Positions 1-9,226 are shown, numbered from the stretch's first letter. The stretch: 64,000 bases of DNA from Sphingobacterium sp. UBA7855 (GCA_002500745.1 DLST01000015.1:59090-123089); one strand, 5' to 3'. Made by a program: numbers and translations. The notes: generated from the sequence alone by a model not told the origin.

Positions 1-17
1 TAGTCTGAATTAGACTA
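1..17. repeat. Short perfect inverted repeat at window edge
   Basis: TAGTCT and AGACTA face each other across a 5-base GAATT spacer, about 50 bases before the recombinase start. It could be the tail of an upstream terminator, an operator, or part of a recombination site; the window begins here, so its context cannot be judged. Confidence 0.4.
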
Positions 18-69
18 ATCTGTATAATCTAGTATCTTTATGCTCAGACAATAGCAAAAAGTTTACCTC

Positions 70-1326
70 ATGATTTTTAATTTTACTTTATTGAATCCTA
101 CTTCAATATCTTTCATCTACCTTGCATTTGTTGACGAGCAACAACAGCAATTCTTGATTAAAACTCCTTTAAAAATTATTCCATCTCAATGGGATCAAGA
201 AAAGCAAAGGCCCATCAATATCTATTTAAAGAAATTTAAAAAGCTAAATACAAAGCTCGATGCGCTAAAAATTACAATAGCATCATATATTGCTGACTTA
301 AAGCTTAATAAAAAGGAATTTTCACTACGGGCAATCAACCGATTGGTCAAAAAATGCTGCACAGACTCAGAACTTACACTTCCAGCAGGAGGACTGCTAC
401 AAAGTGTAGACAATTTTATCAAAAGCCGAATACACCTGATTACCCCAACCACGCACAAACGATACCTGGTTTTCTTCCGCTTATTAAAACGCTTTGAAGG
501 CTATCAGAAGAAATATCTTATGCTGGAGCAAGTGAATAGCACATTTGTACAGCAATTTATTGCATATGGCGAAGCGGAAAACTATAGTATAAGTACGATC
601 CACCGCACAATTCACTTCGTACGAACAGTACTTAATTTTCTGGAGAAAAGAGGGGTCAGAACATTTGTTTATGAGTTAGAACTTCCCAAGGTCCGGAAAA
701 TAAACCGTGCCATAAGCCTTAATGAAGACGAAATTAGTACCATAAAAAATGTAGACGTACCAGCTCATCTAAAAGCCGCTAAAGACTGGCTGATAATTAG
801 CTGCTACACAGGGCAACGCGTATCTGATTTTATGAATTTCAATCTCGATATGATGGAAATTCTAGATGGCAAGCCCTGCTTATCCTTTACCCAGCAAAAA
901 ACACAGAAAAGCATCTTACTCCCACTACACCCAACTGCATTAATTATTATGTCAAATAATGGGCACAGCTTCCCTCACAAAATGACTGCCCAAAAATATA
1001 ATGAACAAATCAAGGAAGTCACTCGCCTAGCAGGCATTACTACATTGGTAAAAGTTAGAAAGCGCAAAGGGTTTCGCGCCTCAGATCAGCTTATCCCAAA
1101 ATGTGAGGCCATTACCAGCCATATTGGGCGAAGAAGTTTTGCCACAAACTTTTATGGTAAAATTCCGACGGCCTTACTAATGGATGCAACAGGACATAGT
1201 ACAGAGCAGATGTTTCAGCGCTACATCAGTAATGTTGATACGGAACGCACGCGCTCCCTAGGCACTTACCTGGAAAGCATGTACCAAAATCGAAGCAGGA
1301 CAAAAGAACAGCAGTTGAGCAGTTAG
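70..1326 (+). CDS. Tyrosine recombinase / site-specific integrase
   Basis: A 418-residue phage-integrase-family recombinase that would cut and rejoin DNA through a 3'-phosphotyrosine. All catalytic positions are visible in order: Arg250 in TGQRVSDF, His351 and Arg354 in HIGRR, His376 in GHST and the nucleophile Tyr385 in QRYI. The N-terminal part (about 1-100) looks like the arm-type DNA-binding domain of Bacteroidota integrases, followed by a SAM-like core-binding domain (about 105-200). Length is normal for the family. It is tail-to-tail with the C1 peptidase gene, 31 bases apart. No attachment site, tRNA or other mobile-element gene is visible to its right, so it may belong to an element lying to the left, or be a solitary invertase-type recombinase. 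The function call is firm; the element it serves is unknown. Confidence 0.93.
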   Translation: MIFNFTLLNPTSISFIYLAFVDEQQQQFLIKTPLKIIPSQWDQEKQRPINIYLKKFKKLNTKLDALKITIASYIADLKLNKKEFSLRAINRLVKKCCTDSELTLPAGGLLQSVDNFIKSRIHLITPTTHKRYLVFFRLLKRFEGYQKKYLMLEQVNSTFVQQFIAYGEAENYSISTIHRTIHFVRTVLNFLEKRGVRTFVYELELPKVRKINRAISLNEDEISTIKNVDVPAHLKAAKDWLIISCYTGQRVSDFMNFNLDMMEILDGKPCLSFTQQKTQKSILLPLHPTALIIMSNNGHSFPHKMTAQKYNEQIKEVTRLAGITTLVKVRKRKGFRASDQLIPKCEAITSHIGRRSFATNFYGKIPTALLMDATGHSTEQMFQRYISNVDTERTRSLGTYLESMYQNRSRTKEQQLSS

Positions 1327-1357
1327 ATTCAACAAATAATCTGGGAAAACCATACGC

Positions 1358-2548
1358 TTATCTATTCAGCTGATCACCAACTGATTTTTTTAGCGACGTC
1401 TCAAGGGCATCTTGATGAACCATTAAGGCTGTACTTTTATAGCATAAATATTCTTTCGTGAGATATATAAATCCCCGGAAGGCATTGCCCCTGCCCCAAG
1501 AATTCTTAGCCAAATAGTACTCTCTCCCATTTTGATCTTTAGCTAAGCCTATAATATGTAGCGCATGATCGTCTGTTGTTTCCCATGCATCAAATGCCTC
1601 TTGGCGCATCAAGGGGTCAACTTTGCGCTCGGCTTGCGGCCGCACAAATTGATACCTCTTTTCTTCCGTTGTCATCATCGACGCTGACTTCTGAGGGACA
1701 TAAGCGATACCATAAGGCCAGGAAAAACCAGGCTCCGAAATATCGATTGTACACGCTACCGTAAAACCTTTTTTTAAAGCCCCATCAACGACAGCGGTAA
1801 GTTCTTTCATAGGTATATTATAAAATTGACTGAAAGACCAATTGTCGGGAATCAAAAAAACAAAAGATTTATAGTAAGGAGCCGTGGTAACGGAGGCAAT
1901 ATGGATATATTGATCCGGATCAATGCCTATAAACTCATCAGCAAAGCTACGCGCTGTATATATTTTACCCTGGTAGTCAAAATGATCAGGCACTTTCCCC
2001 AGATAGTCGTCCATCACAGCCTCGATATCGCGCTCCCAACTGCTTTTCAGGACTCTTGCCTTTACCATACCAGACAGTATGCTGTTCAAAATAGCGCGCA
2101 TGTGTTTAAAATTACCCGGGCGATTCCCCGCTTTAACGCCAGTATAAACAGCCGTCGGCATCGCCCCATGCAGGCGCAACATGTCTATCACATCATGAAG
2201 CTGCCCACCCTCATTTAATTTTAATCCACCATGCAGGCGGAGGTAATTCCGCGCCCGTTCCAGATAGGCCATCCGGACCGTATACAACGGCGAAATCGCC
2301 ATAGGAGTTTTACCCATTCGGATCATTTCTGATTCAAGAAAGGAGTTCCCAGTATAAGACCAACAGGTATTGGAAGCACCTTGGTTCTTCACTGCTGTAC
2401 ATTCTAACCGGATCAAATCAGTAAAGACAAATTCTGACCGCCGCAGCGTCGAACTATGCGGATAATAAAATCGGTAAAAAAGTCCAATACTTACCAAAAT
2501 AGAAAATGTGACGGCCAAGAGGATCCGAGTTTTCCGCTTTTTCATCAT
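1358..2548 (-). CDS. Membrane-anchored C1 (papain/bleomycin hydrolase-like) cysteine peptidase
   Basis: A 396-residue papain-fold peptidase. The nucleophile region reads NQGASNTCWSY with Cys62 in the place of the papain cysteine, Gln56 is the oxyanion glutamine, His328 lies in DDHALHIIG and Asn349 in KNSWG, so the full triad is present. The layout resembles the C1B (PepC/bleomycin hydrolase) branch. Unlike cytosolic bleomycin hydrolases it begins with a positively charged stretch and a hydrophobic segment (about 8-28), indicating export or anchoring with the catalytic domain outside the cytoplasm. Its ATG overlaps the TGA of the upstream acyltransferase gene in an ATGA, which implies translational coupling. 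Substrate unknown; envelope or secreted peptides are the natural guess. Confidence 0.88.
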   Translation of the reverse strand: MMKKRKTRILLAVTFSILVSIGLFYRFYYPHSSTLRRSEFVFTDLIRLECTAVKNQGASNTCWSYTGNSFLESEMIRMGKTPMAISPLYTVRMAYLERARNYLRLHGGLKLNEGGQLHDVIDMLRLHGAMPTAVYTGVKAGNRPGNFKHMRAILNSILSGMVKARVLKSSWERDIEAVMDDYLGKVPDHFDYQGKIYTARSFADEFIGIDPDQYIHIASVTTAPYYKSFVFLIPDNWSFSQFYNIPMKELTAVVDGALKKGFTVACTIDISEPGFSWPYGIAYVPQKSASMMTTEEKRYQFVRPQAERKVDPLMRQEAFDAWETTDDHALHIIGLAKDQNGREYYLAKNSWGRGNAFRGFIYLTKEYLCYKSTALMVHQDALETSLKKSVGDQLNR

Positions 2549-3687
2549 AATCTACCTCCACATATAAAAGCTGTAAAGGTGGGCAATAACCTTCTTAAAA
2601 CCCAAAAAAACAGCAAGCCCAACAGAATAACACAGGCTGGACAAACGAAATATATAAACAGCATCATAACATCCGTTTGCGGCTTAAGCCAACTAAACAA
2701 AAATTTGATGATAAATACCAATGGCAAACGGTGATAAGCAAATATAAAAAAACTTGCACTAACCAAAAAGTGATTTGGACACCAGCTACCCTTTTCAATA
2801 AAGTAGCCCGTCACAGCTACCGCAGATATCAAACCCAACAATACATTGGTACAATACAAATAGCTCCACCCACCCTTTCCAAATCCATAAAACGCTGCTA
2901 CGATCAATAGCATATAACATAGCAAAGGCCAGGGTAAAAAGGACTTGAAGATAAGCACAAAGTTCTTATTATATAAACTAAAATAAGCCCCTGCTGAAAA
3001 GAAAAAAAAGGATACACTGCTCCATCCTGGCAGGTAAAAATAGGGATTCAAAACCCACACTACCCCAGTTATCAGCACGGCAAATATACCCAACTTTCTA
3101 ATTACAAAGTAAATGATCGGGGATAGCAGTACAACCACCATCAGATCACGAATAAACCAAAATGGCGAATTGATAGGTAAATTTTTTGCTGCCTGCCCAT
3201 GCACATGGGAAGTGTCCCACAAAGACCAAAGCCAATCGGCGACACTGTACTGAACTATAGGCTTATTGGAGCCCGACAATAGTTCCCCAAAAAAGGTTTG
3301 TGCAAAAAAGAAAAAAAGTAATACCAACAAATTCCAAAAAATATATGGAATCAGCAAACTATTTATCCGCTTTCTTAACTTATTAAAATAATCCAAAAAC
3401 GAAAAAGACTCCGTACCATAAAAAAAAAGGAAACCAGAGATAAAAAAGAAAAGTGGCACACATACCTCAAACACAAGCTTCGAAAAGAGAAAAAAAACCT
3501 GTGCAAAAACAGCAAATTGACCAATGTCAACCTGTCTCGCGCCTTGAATGATAATATTTGAAAAATCCGTATGAATAAAAACCACTCCAACAATCAGCGG
3601 AAAACGTAAAAAATCAATAGTATTCGACAAGAGCTGTTCTGACGTCAAATAACCTAAAGTCGAAGGGTGAGAATGTTCTCTTTCCAT
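2545..3687 (-). CDS. Acyltransferase 3 family integral membrane protein
   Basis: A 380-residue, strongly hydrophobic protein with roughly ten membrane segments. The N-terminus carries the acyltransferase-3 (OafA/Oac-like) signature: Asp25-x-x-Arg28 followed by a conserved histidine (His39 in VVFIHTDF) in the first membrane helix. Family members move acyl groups, usually acetyl, from the cytoplasm onto extracytoplasmic glycans, lipids or peptides. It is the first gene of a two-gene unit with the C1 peptidase, with which it overlaps by four bases, so the two may act on one envelope component. Family membership is clear; the acceptor cannot be told from sequence. Confidence 0.88.
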   Translation of the reverse strand: MEREHSHPSTLGYLTSEQLLSNTIDFLRFPLIVGVVFIHTDFSNIIIQGARQVDIGQFAVFAQVFFLFSKLVFEVCVPLFFFISGFLFFYGTESFSFLDYFNKLRKRINSLLIPYIFWNLLVLLFFFFAQTFFGELLSGSNKPIVQYSVADWLWSLWDTSHVHGQAAKNLPINSPFWFIRDLMVVVLLSPIIYFVIRKLGIFAVLITGVVWVLNPYFYLPGWSSVSFFFFSAGAYFSLYNKNFVLIFKSFLPWPLLCYMLLIVAAFYGFGKGGWSYLYCTNVLLGLISAVAVTGYFIEKGSWCPNHFLVSASFFIFAYHRLPLVFIIKFLFSWLKPQTDVMMLFIYFVCPACVILLGLLFFWVLRRLLPTFTAFICGGRL

Positions 3688-3794
3688 GAATTGGATTCGG
3701 TTGTCTTGATTATTACCGTAAATTAAACATTTTCAGGCAAATTTCCTTCTTTTTTTTTCATTATAAGAAACCTCGTCCCAAATTTCTGCTTTGA

Positions 3795-4877
3795 TTATTC
3801 CTTATCAGAATTTCGATTATCGCTTTCCTCAAGCTTACCAGCAGCAATCATTTCATTCACATCAGACATGTCCCCCATTTCCAAATGTTCGATCGCCTCA
3901 GCCTGCTCTTCTGAGTAGTGGTCAATAAAGAATGTACAACCTATTGGAAAATGATCAGAGCCTATAGACGGATACGTAAACAGTTTATCAATAAACACAG
4001 TTGGGCTATGGAATAAAAGATCCAACGGCACTCTGAAAAACCAATAATTCGCATGGAAGGTCGATAGTATACCCCTGCCGATACGGGCGTCGATTAATTT
4101 ACTTGTTTTTTTAAATAGGAGCGAAGACTTTGCCCAAGCCACGTTATTAAAATCTCCAGTAACAACGACGGGCACTTTATAATCAGTTACGCGCTTTGCG
4201 ACACTGAGCAGATCGCCATCACGCTCTTTGCTATTTTCTTCTTCTGTTGGACTTGGTGGCGGTGGATGAACAGCAAAAAAAACAAACCGATGCCCATCAG
4301 GAGTTTCCAGTTCGGCCTCGATACTCGGAATATCATCAGCTACAAAATAATGCACCTGACTTTTATTGATTTTCAGATTAGTATAAAAATGCATGCCATA
4401 GGTATTGTCTAATGTTACCTTCTCATAATTAGGGTAATCCTTTTCCAATACACGCAAGGCTCTTTCCCATCCAGCATCACTTTCCATGGTCAAAAAAATA
4501 TGAGGCCTCTCTTTCTGAATCAGCTCGATAAAGCGATTATACGCTGTATTGAATTGCAGTATATTACAAGAGATTACCTTAATGCTATCTGATGCACCAT
4601 CACCCTTTTGATACGTTTCTCTGCGCCAAAATTTGGTATAGCGAATCAATATATAGCTATGGTATACAATCATAGTGAACTGTATACCCTGAAGCCACCA
4701 AATCCAAGGATCATCGCCTACCAAATAAAAACCCAGCGTAACGGTGGGCACCTGAAAGACCAATAACTGCAATTTGACGAACTCAGCTACCCGAAAGACC
4801 CAGTGTTGGCTTTGGACAAAGGGTAATACACTCAGTATAATCAATATACTCGAGACTAAAATATAGAAAATCAGCAT
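3795..4877 (-). CDS. Membrane-anchored endonuclease/exonuclease/phosphatase (EEP) family hydrolase
   Basis: A 360-residue protein starting at the ATG at 4877; a TTG at 4913 would add 12 residues but no in-frame ATG lies upstream before a stop. Three hydrophobic segments fill residues 1-80, followed by an EEP (DNase I/sphingomyelinase-fold) domain. The metal and catalytic motifs are intact: Asn105 in SCNILQFN, Glu132 in MESD, His204 in a proline-rich HPPPPSP, Asp242/Asn244 in GDFNNV, and Asp308-His309 in GSDHFPI. It should be a Mg-dependent phosphodiesterase or phosphatase facing the periplasm. The C-terminal tail (about 320-360) is acidic. It is the first of three EEP proteins in this window, but this one is not in a SusCD operon. 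The MscS gene lies upstream, 95 bases away. Substrate unknown. Confidence 0.88.
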   Translation of the reverse strand: MLIFYILVSSILIILSVLPFVQSQHWVFRVAEFVKLQLLVFQVPTVTLGFYLVGDDPWIWWLQGIQFTMIVYHSYILIRYTKFWRRETYQKGDGASDSIKVISCNILQFNTAYNRFIELIQKERPHIFLTMESDAGWERALRVLEKDYPNYEKVTLDNTYGMHFYTNLKINKSQVHYFVADDIPSIEAELETPDGHRFVFFAVHPPPPSPTEEENSKERDGDLLSVAKRVTDYKVPVVVTGDFNNVAWAKSSLLFKKTSKLIDARIGRGILSTFHANYWFFRVPLDLLFHSPTVFIDKLFTYPSIGSDHFPIGCTFFIDHYSEEQAEAIEHLEMGDMSDVNEMIAAGKLEESDNRNSDKE

Positions 4878-4972
4878 ATCGCTAGGGCTAACATTTTCAA
4901 CAAACTTAAACAAATTATACAGATTTCATCAAATGATTGTATTCGATTGGTTTTAGACCGTTAAAAATCGTT

Positions 4973-6046
4973 TTACACCTTCTCCTCATAGTCTACCCTC
5001 GTTTTAGATAACGCGTGCGGGAAATTTGTATGGATATATGCAATCATTTCCTCTCGGATATAACAGCGGAGGTCAAAAGCCTGACCCGAATTGCGGCAGC
5101 TCATCAGACACCGAATTTCCATGGTACGCTCTTTAAGATCAGTCACCTGAAGCACATTGACCTGACCATCCCAAAGCGGATGCCCGGAAAGTAGTGTGGT
5201 AAATTTCTCACGTAAGAGCTGTACAGGTACCGTAAAATCTGTATAGATAAATACTGTTCCCAATATTTCAGAAGTAGTCCGCGTCCAGTTCTGAAAAGGC
5301 TTCTCAATGAAATAAGTAATGGGCAATACCAAGCGGCGCTTATCCCATATATTCACAACCACATAGGTCAGGTTAATTTCTTCAACACGCCCCCACTCTC
5401 CTTCAACCACCAATACATCATCCATGCGAATGGGCTGCGTAAAAGCGATCTGAAAGCCTGCGAGCAAATTCCCGAGCGACTTCTGTGCTGCAAACCCAAT
5501 AATGATACCGCCCACACCTACGCCTGTCAACAAACCCGCGCCAATCTTTTGCATACTATCAAAACTTAGCAGAATAATTGCCAAAGAAATCACAATAATC
5601 AGCGTAACAACCACCTTTCGGATAAAGACGATCTGAGTTCTGATCTTCCTTTCACGCAAATTATTCTCCTTGTTGATATCAAAACGATGGTAAAGATAAT
5701 CTTCAAAAACCTTGATCCCTTGTATCAATACTAGTGCAAAGAAACTGACCAGTAAAAGTTCATTAGTCTTGCTAACAACACGTAGCGTCCTTTCGTTAAA
5801 TTGAGCAAACGGCAGCAAACTGTTAAATAAAATCAGAGGTATAAAAACACTCAGAATACGGTTAAATCGTTTGACAAAGGAACGGAATACACTGTAAGAC
5901 TCCTGCTGAATCGCTTGCCTTCGCAAAAGCGGTATAAAAATCAGCTTTATCAAAAAACCGACCAAAAATGAAATTAGAATTAATGCAATATTCCATAGCC
6001 ATGAAGGCCATTGCTGTGAAAGTTGGATTAATGTTTCGTTCATCAT
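4973..6046 (-). CDS. Small-conductance mechanosensitive channel (MscS family)
   Basis: A 357-residue inner-membrane channel. Hydrophobic helices lie at about 17-40, 65-80, 95-112 and 140-162, followed by the glycine/alanine-rich pore helix at 171-202 (starting GLLTGVGVGGIIIGFAAQ) that is diagnostic for MscS, and a C-terminal mixed alpha/beta cytosolic vestibule. It would release solutes on hypo-osmotic shock. It has two extra N-terminal helices compared with E. coli MscS, which is common in Bacteroidota. Two tandem ATG codons (6046 and 6043) can serve as start. The next gene downstream is the membrane EEP hydrolase. Confidence 0.92.
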   Translation of the reverse strand: MMNETLIQLSQQWPSWLWNIALILISFLVGFLIKLIFIPLLRRQAIQQESYSVFRSFVKRFNRILSVFIPLILFNSLLPFAQFNERTLRVVSKTNELLLVSFFALVLIQGIKVFEDYLYHRFDINKENNLRERKIRTQIVFIRKVVVTLIIVISLAIILLSFDSMQKIGAGLLTGVGVGGIIIGFAAQKSLGNLLAGFQIAFTQPIRMDDVLVVEGEWGRVEEINLTYVVVNIWDKRRLVLPITYFIEKPFQNWTRTTSEILGTVFIYTDFTVPVQLLREKFTTLLSGHPLWDGQVNVLQVTDLKERTMEIRCLMSCRNSGQAFDLRCYIREEMIAYIHTNFPHALSKTRVDYEEKV

Positions 6047-6228
6047 GCTTTCTTATCTGTGTATACGTTTTGTTCCTATAAAAGAATAACTGTTAAGAAG
6101 GGCTAACGTTTGCATTATTTTAATAAAGATAGAAGGAAACATGAGTTAGAATACATTTCCATATTGCCACAAACCGTATTTCAAAATCGATCTTTACATA
6201 GGAATCGTACTATTAAACGATTATAAAA

Positions 6229-6264
6229 ACAAAAAAAATGACAAAAAAAATGACAAAAAAAATT
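6229..6264. repeat. Three 12-bp tandem repeats (ACAAAAAAAATG type)
   Basis: Three consecutive 12-mers: two identical ACAAAAAAAATG units and a third ending in TT. They lie between the divergent MscS and gldL genes. Phased A-tracts of this kind can bend DNA, but a simple slippage-generated repeat explains them equally well. Confidence 0.75.
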
Positions 6265-6488
6265 AAAACTACTTTTTAAAGCACAAAAAAACTAGTATAA
6301 TCTAATAAAATCATGAAAAAATCCATAAAAATTCAATAAAAAATCATCTTTGTTTGGTATAAATCGTTTTTAAAAGCATTAAAAACATTATAAATATCAA
6401 AAAGAAACAAAAATTTCTTAAAAATTTTAAAATAAAAACAAAAAAAGCTATATTTACAACACCTTAATAGGTTTATAATTGGTTATTT

Positions 6489-6529
6489 AAAGGTTTTCAT
6501 CTCCCCGATTGAAAACCTTTTTTGTTTTT
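6489..6529 (+). terminator. Rho-independent terminator with no upstream gene on its strand
   Basis: AAAGGTTTTCA and TGAAAACCTTT form a perfect 11-bp stem around a 10-base loop, followed by a T-rich run (TTTGTTTTT). The orientation is plus. All genes to the left for about 5 kb are on the minus strand, so the hairpin either ends a small RNA starting nearby (a TATATTTA box is at 6449-6456) or attenuates a long gldL leader. Confidence 0.7.
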
Positions 6530-6847
6530 CCCATATTTTACGCTCATACCATACAACACAAAATTAGATTTAGAGAGAAAACCCAATTGGTATGATACAC
6601 AGTCCAATAATATGATTAACAATCCCACCATCATATCTAAATTCTCAGCTATCCAAAAACATGACCATTGTTAATAACCTTTTGGTATGTTTTTTGAGCC
6701 TAAACAGCCTATTGCAAGGCAACTAACAAAATATGTACATCAGCATGCGATCTACTATAGAAAACACAGATACCGTTTATTGATGATGGAAATAAACTAG
6801 CACAATAAACTTTCCAAGAAAAATTAAACCAAAACATAGAGATAACA

Positions 6848-7660
6848 ATGAGCAAGAAAAAAGACAATTCTAGATGGCTGAATGTGGCCATATCCTGGGG
6901 AGCGAGTATCGTCATCATCGGGGTACTATTTAAAATTCTACATATCGGCGGCACCACAGCCAATTATATGATCGGAATCGGTTTAGGGGTAGAAGCCTTC
7001 CTTTTCTTTTTAATGGGGTTCAATCCGCCGCCACCGGAACCAGACTGGACCCGTGTCTATCCTGAATTGGACGAAAAATTTAATGGTGAACTGCCACAAA
7101 GAGCGAAAACTGTTGTCGCCCAGCCGGCCGGCCCCTCAGCAACTGCAGCTTTAGACAAAATGTTTGCCGATGCCAATATCGAACCAGCAAGCATCGAAAA
7201 TCTAGGCCGAGGCCTACGTGACTTTAGTGAAAAGGTATCTGCCATAAATAAGCTTTCCGATGTCTCATTAGCAACAGAAGAATTCACCAATAAGCTGCGA
7301 ACAGCGACTTCCAAGTTTGACAACCTGAGCATCGCCTTCGAAAAAGCCTCCGAAAACCTTGTCGCGATGTCAAATACTTCAGGCGATACGTCCAACTACC
7401 ACCAGCAGGTAAAGAGTTTGACAACAAATCTAAGCCAGCTGAATGAGATGTACGAACGCGAATTGCGCGATTCGGCATCCCATTTACAATCGATGAACAA
7501 GTTTTATGAGAATCTGAGCTTTACCATGCAAAACTTCAACGAATCGCTGGATGATTCCAAAGCATTTAAAGATGAAGTGGGCAAGCTTGCTAAAAACCTG
7601 AATGCCTTGAATGCCATCTACGGCAATATGCTGAGCGCGATGAATCAGCCGCGTGTGTAA
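6848..7660 (+). CDS. gldL: GldL, proton-driven motor ring subunit (GldLM type)
   Basis: A 270-residue inner-membrane protein. Two transmembrane helices occupy about 11-31 and 38-57; the second carries a membrane-embedded glutamate, Glu49 in GVEAFLF, matching the proton-handling glutamate known for GldL, and Lys29 sits in the first helix. A conserved DWTRVYPEL stretch follows, then a long cytoplasmic region (about 95-270) rich in predicted coiled coil. GldL forms a pentamer around a GldM dimer and rotates it with the proton-motive force to drive type 9 secretion and gliding. The usual neighbours gldK and gldN are missing: the flanks are non-coding. The tail is longer than that of the Flavobacterium protein (about 215 residues). 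gldM follows after 30 bases. Confidence 0.92.
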   Translation: MSKKKDNSRWLNVAISWGASIVIIGVLFKILHIGGTTANYMIGIGLGVEAFLFFLMGFNPPPPEPDWTRVYPELDEKFNGELPQRAKTVVAQPAGPSATAALDKMFADANIEPASIENLGRGLRDFSEKVSAINKLSDVSLATEEFTNKLRTATSKFDNLSIAFEKASENLVAMSNTSGDTSNYHQQVKSLTTNLSQLNEMYERELRDSASHLQSMNKFYENLSFTMQNFNESLDDSKAFKDEVGKLAKNLNALNAIYGNMLSAMNQPRV

Positions 7661-7690
7661 TTAATTCATGTATTACTTAAATCAAAAACA

Positions 7691-9226
7691 ATGGCATTAG
7701 GAAGAGAAACTCCAAGACAAAGGATGATAGGCATCCTCTATCTGGTCTTGCTCGCCTTATTGGCGCTCAATGTACCAGACTCCATCTTGGATGCATTCAA
7801 AAATATCAACAACAGTCTCGAAACATCCAAATCGAATGTCAGCACAGCAGTACAGCAGCTGTTCACTGCATTTGAAAATACCAAGCTGAAAGAAGAGCCC
7901 GCACGTGCGAAGCCCATCTATGACAAGGCAAAAAAAGCTCAGGCAATTATCGGCGAACTCAACCAGTATATAGCCTCTCTAAAAGAAGAATTTGTCAAAC
8001 AGGGCGGTGGATATGACGAAGAAAAAGGCGATCTAGCACAGCGTGAAAATGAAGACATCTCCCCAAATCTCATGATCAATGAGAAAAAAGGCACCGTATT
8101 AAAAGATAAAATCAATGCTACGCGCACAAAATTACTGGCCCTACTCACACCCGAAGAACAAAAGATGGTATCATTCTCTTTAGAGGCAAAAGATCCAGAA
8201 AAAGCCGTTAATGGCAAAAAATCATGGGAGGAAATCAATTTCGGTAGCGGCACCCCTTTAACCGCTGCGATGACCATTTTAACGAAAATACAAACAGACG
8301 CGCAGAATGCAGAATCTGATGTAGTTAAACTTATCTTGGGCAAAATGGATCAGGCGGTGGTCAATCTAGATAAATTTGCAGCAGTTGCTGTTGCCCCAAC
8401 ATCCTACTTAGTACAGGGCCAGCCCTACAAAGCAGAAGTATTTCTGACAGCATCCGATTCCAAATCTCAACCCGCAATCTCGGTCAATGGATCAGCACTT
8501 CAAGTAGTTGATGGAAAAGGGGTATATGCAGTCAATACCAGCCGTGAAGGAATCTATACCTGGACCGGCGTGATCAAAGTCAAACAGACCGACGGATCAT
8601 ATAAAGAATATCGCACCCCTGTACAGACCTATCAAGTAGCACGTCCTTCGGCCGTTGTATCACCCGACAAGATGAATGTACTCTATATTGGTGTAAATAA
8701 TCCTATTTCGGTATCAGCCCCAGGAACGCCAGCCGATAAAATCCGTGTCAGCATGAGCGGAGGCAGCATTTCAAGTGCCGGTGGCGGCAAATACAATGTG
8801 AAGGTAAGCGCTCCGGGCACAGCACATATTTCCGTCTCTGCTGAGGTAGCACCTGGAAAAACACAGACATTGAGTTCGACCGAATTCCGTGTGAAACGCA
8901 TCCCAGACCCTATTGCCAAATTTGCGGGCAAAACAGGTGGATCCATGGCTACCGTGGCGCTTAAAGCACAAAATGCACTGTTCGCGAAATTGGATAACTT
9001 TGACTTCGACGCTACCTTCAGGGTGACCAAGTTTACGATGATCATTGCCAAACCACGGGCTGATGCCATCGTATTATCGACATCCGGAGGGCAGCTGAGT
9101 TCGAGCATGTCTTCGGCACTAAATGGAATTGTACCGGGCACCCGCGTAATCTTCGACAATATCGTTGCAGTAGGTCCTGACGGAACATCCCGCCAGCTCA
9201 ATGCTGTCGCTTTAACGGCAAATTAA
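7691..9226 (+). CDS. gldM: GldM, periplasm-spanning motor shaft
   Basis: A 511-residue protein of full family length. The N-terminus (MALGRETPRQRM) leads into one transmembrane helix (about 13-28, ILYLVLLALLALNV), followed by a large periplasmic part: a helical first domain (about 35-225) and then beta-rich Ig-like domains (about 230-511). GldM dimers pass through the GldL pentamer and carry rotation to the outer-membrane ring of GldK and GldN. No gldN follows; the operon ends in a hairpin 20 bases downstream. Either the partners are encoded elsewhere or this pair energises a different envelope machine. The identification rests on N-terminal conservation, domain layout and the gldL neighbour. 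Confidence 0.93.
   Translation: MALGRETPRQRMIGILYLVLLALLALNVPDSILDAFKNINNSLETSKSNVSTAVQQLFTAFENTKLKEEPARAKPIYDKAKKAQAIIGELNQYIASLKEEFVKQGGGYDEEKGDLAQRENEDISPNLMINEKKGTVLKDKINATRTKLLALLTPEEQKMVSFSLEAKDPEKAVNGKKSWEEINFGSGTPLTAAMTILTKIQTDAQNAESDVVKLILGKMDQAVVNLDKFAAVAVAPTSYLVQGQPYKAEVFLTASDSKSQPAISVNGSALQVVDGKGVYAVNTSREGIYTWTGVIKVKQTDGSYKEYRTPVQTYQVARPSAVVSPDKMNVLYIGVNNPISVSAPGTPADKIRVSMSGGSISSAGGGKYNVKVSAPGTAHISVSAEVAPGKTQTLSSTEFRVKRIPDPIAKFAGKTGGSMATVALKAQNALFAKLDNFDFDATFRVTKFTMIIAKPRADAIVLSTSGGQLSSSMSSALNGIVPGTRVIFDNIVAVGPDGTSRQLNAVALTAN

Larger units (their letters stand above)
6047..6847. other. 801-bp AT-rich intergenic region upstream of gldL
   Basis: No convincing coding frame on either strand. 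From about 6220 to 6460 it is extremely A/T-rich, with three 12-bp tandem units, and it then carries a plus-strand hairpin terminator at 6489-6520 with no gene in front of it. From 6530 to 6847 I see nothing recognisable apart from presumed promoter/leader sequence for gldL; no exact TAnnTTTG box was found there. Confidence 0.7.
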
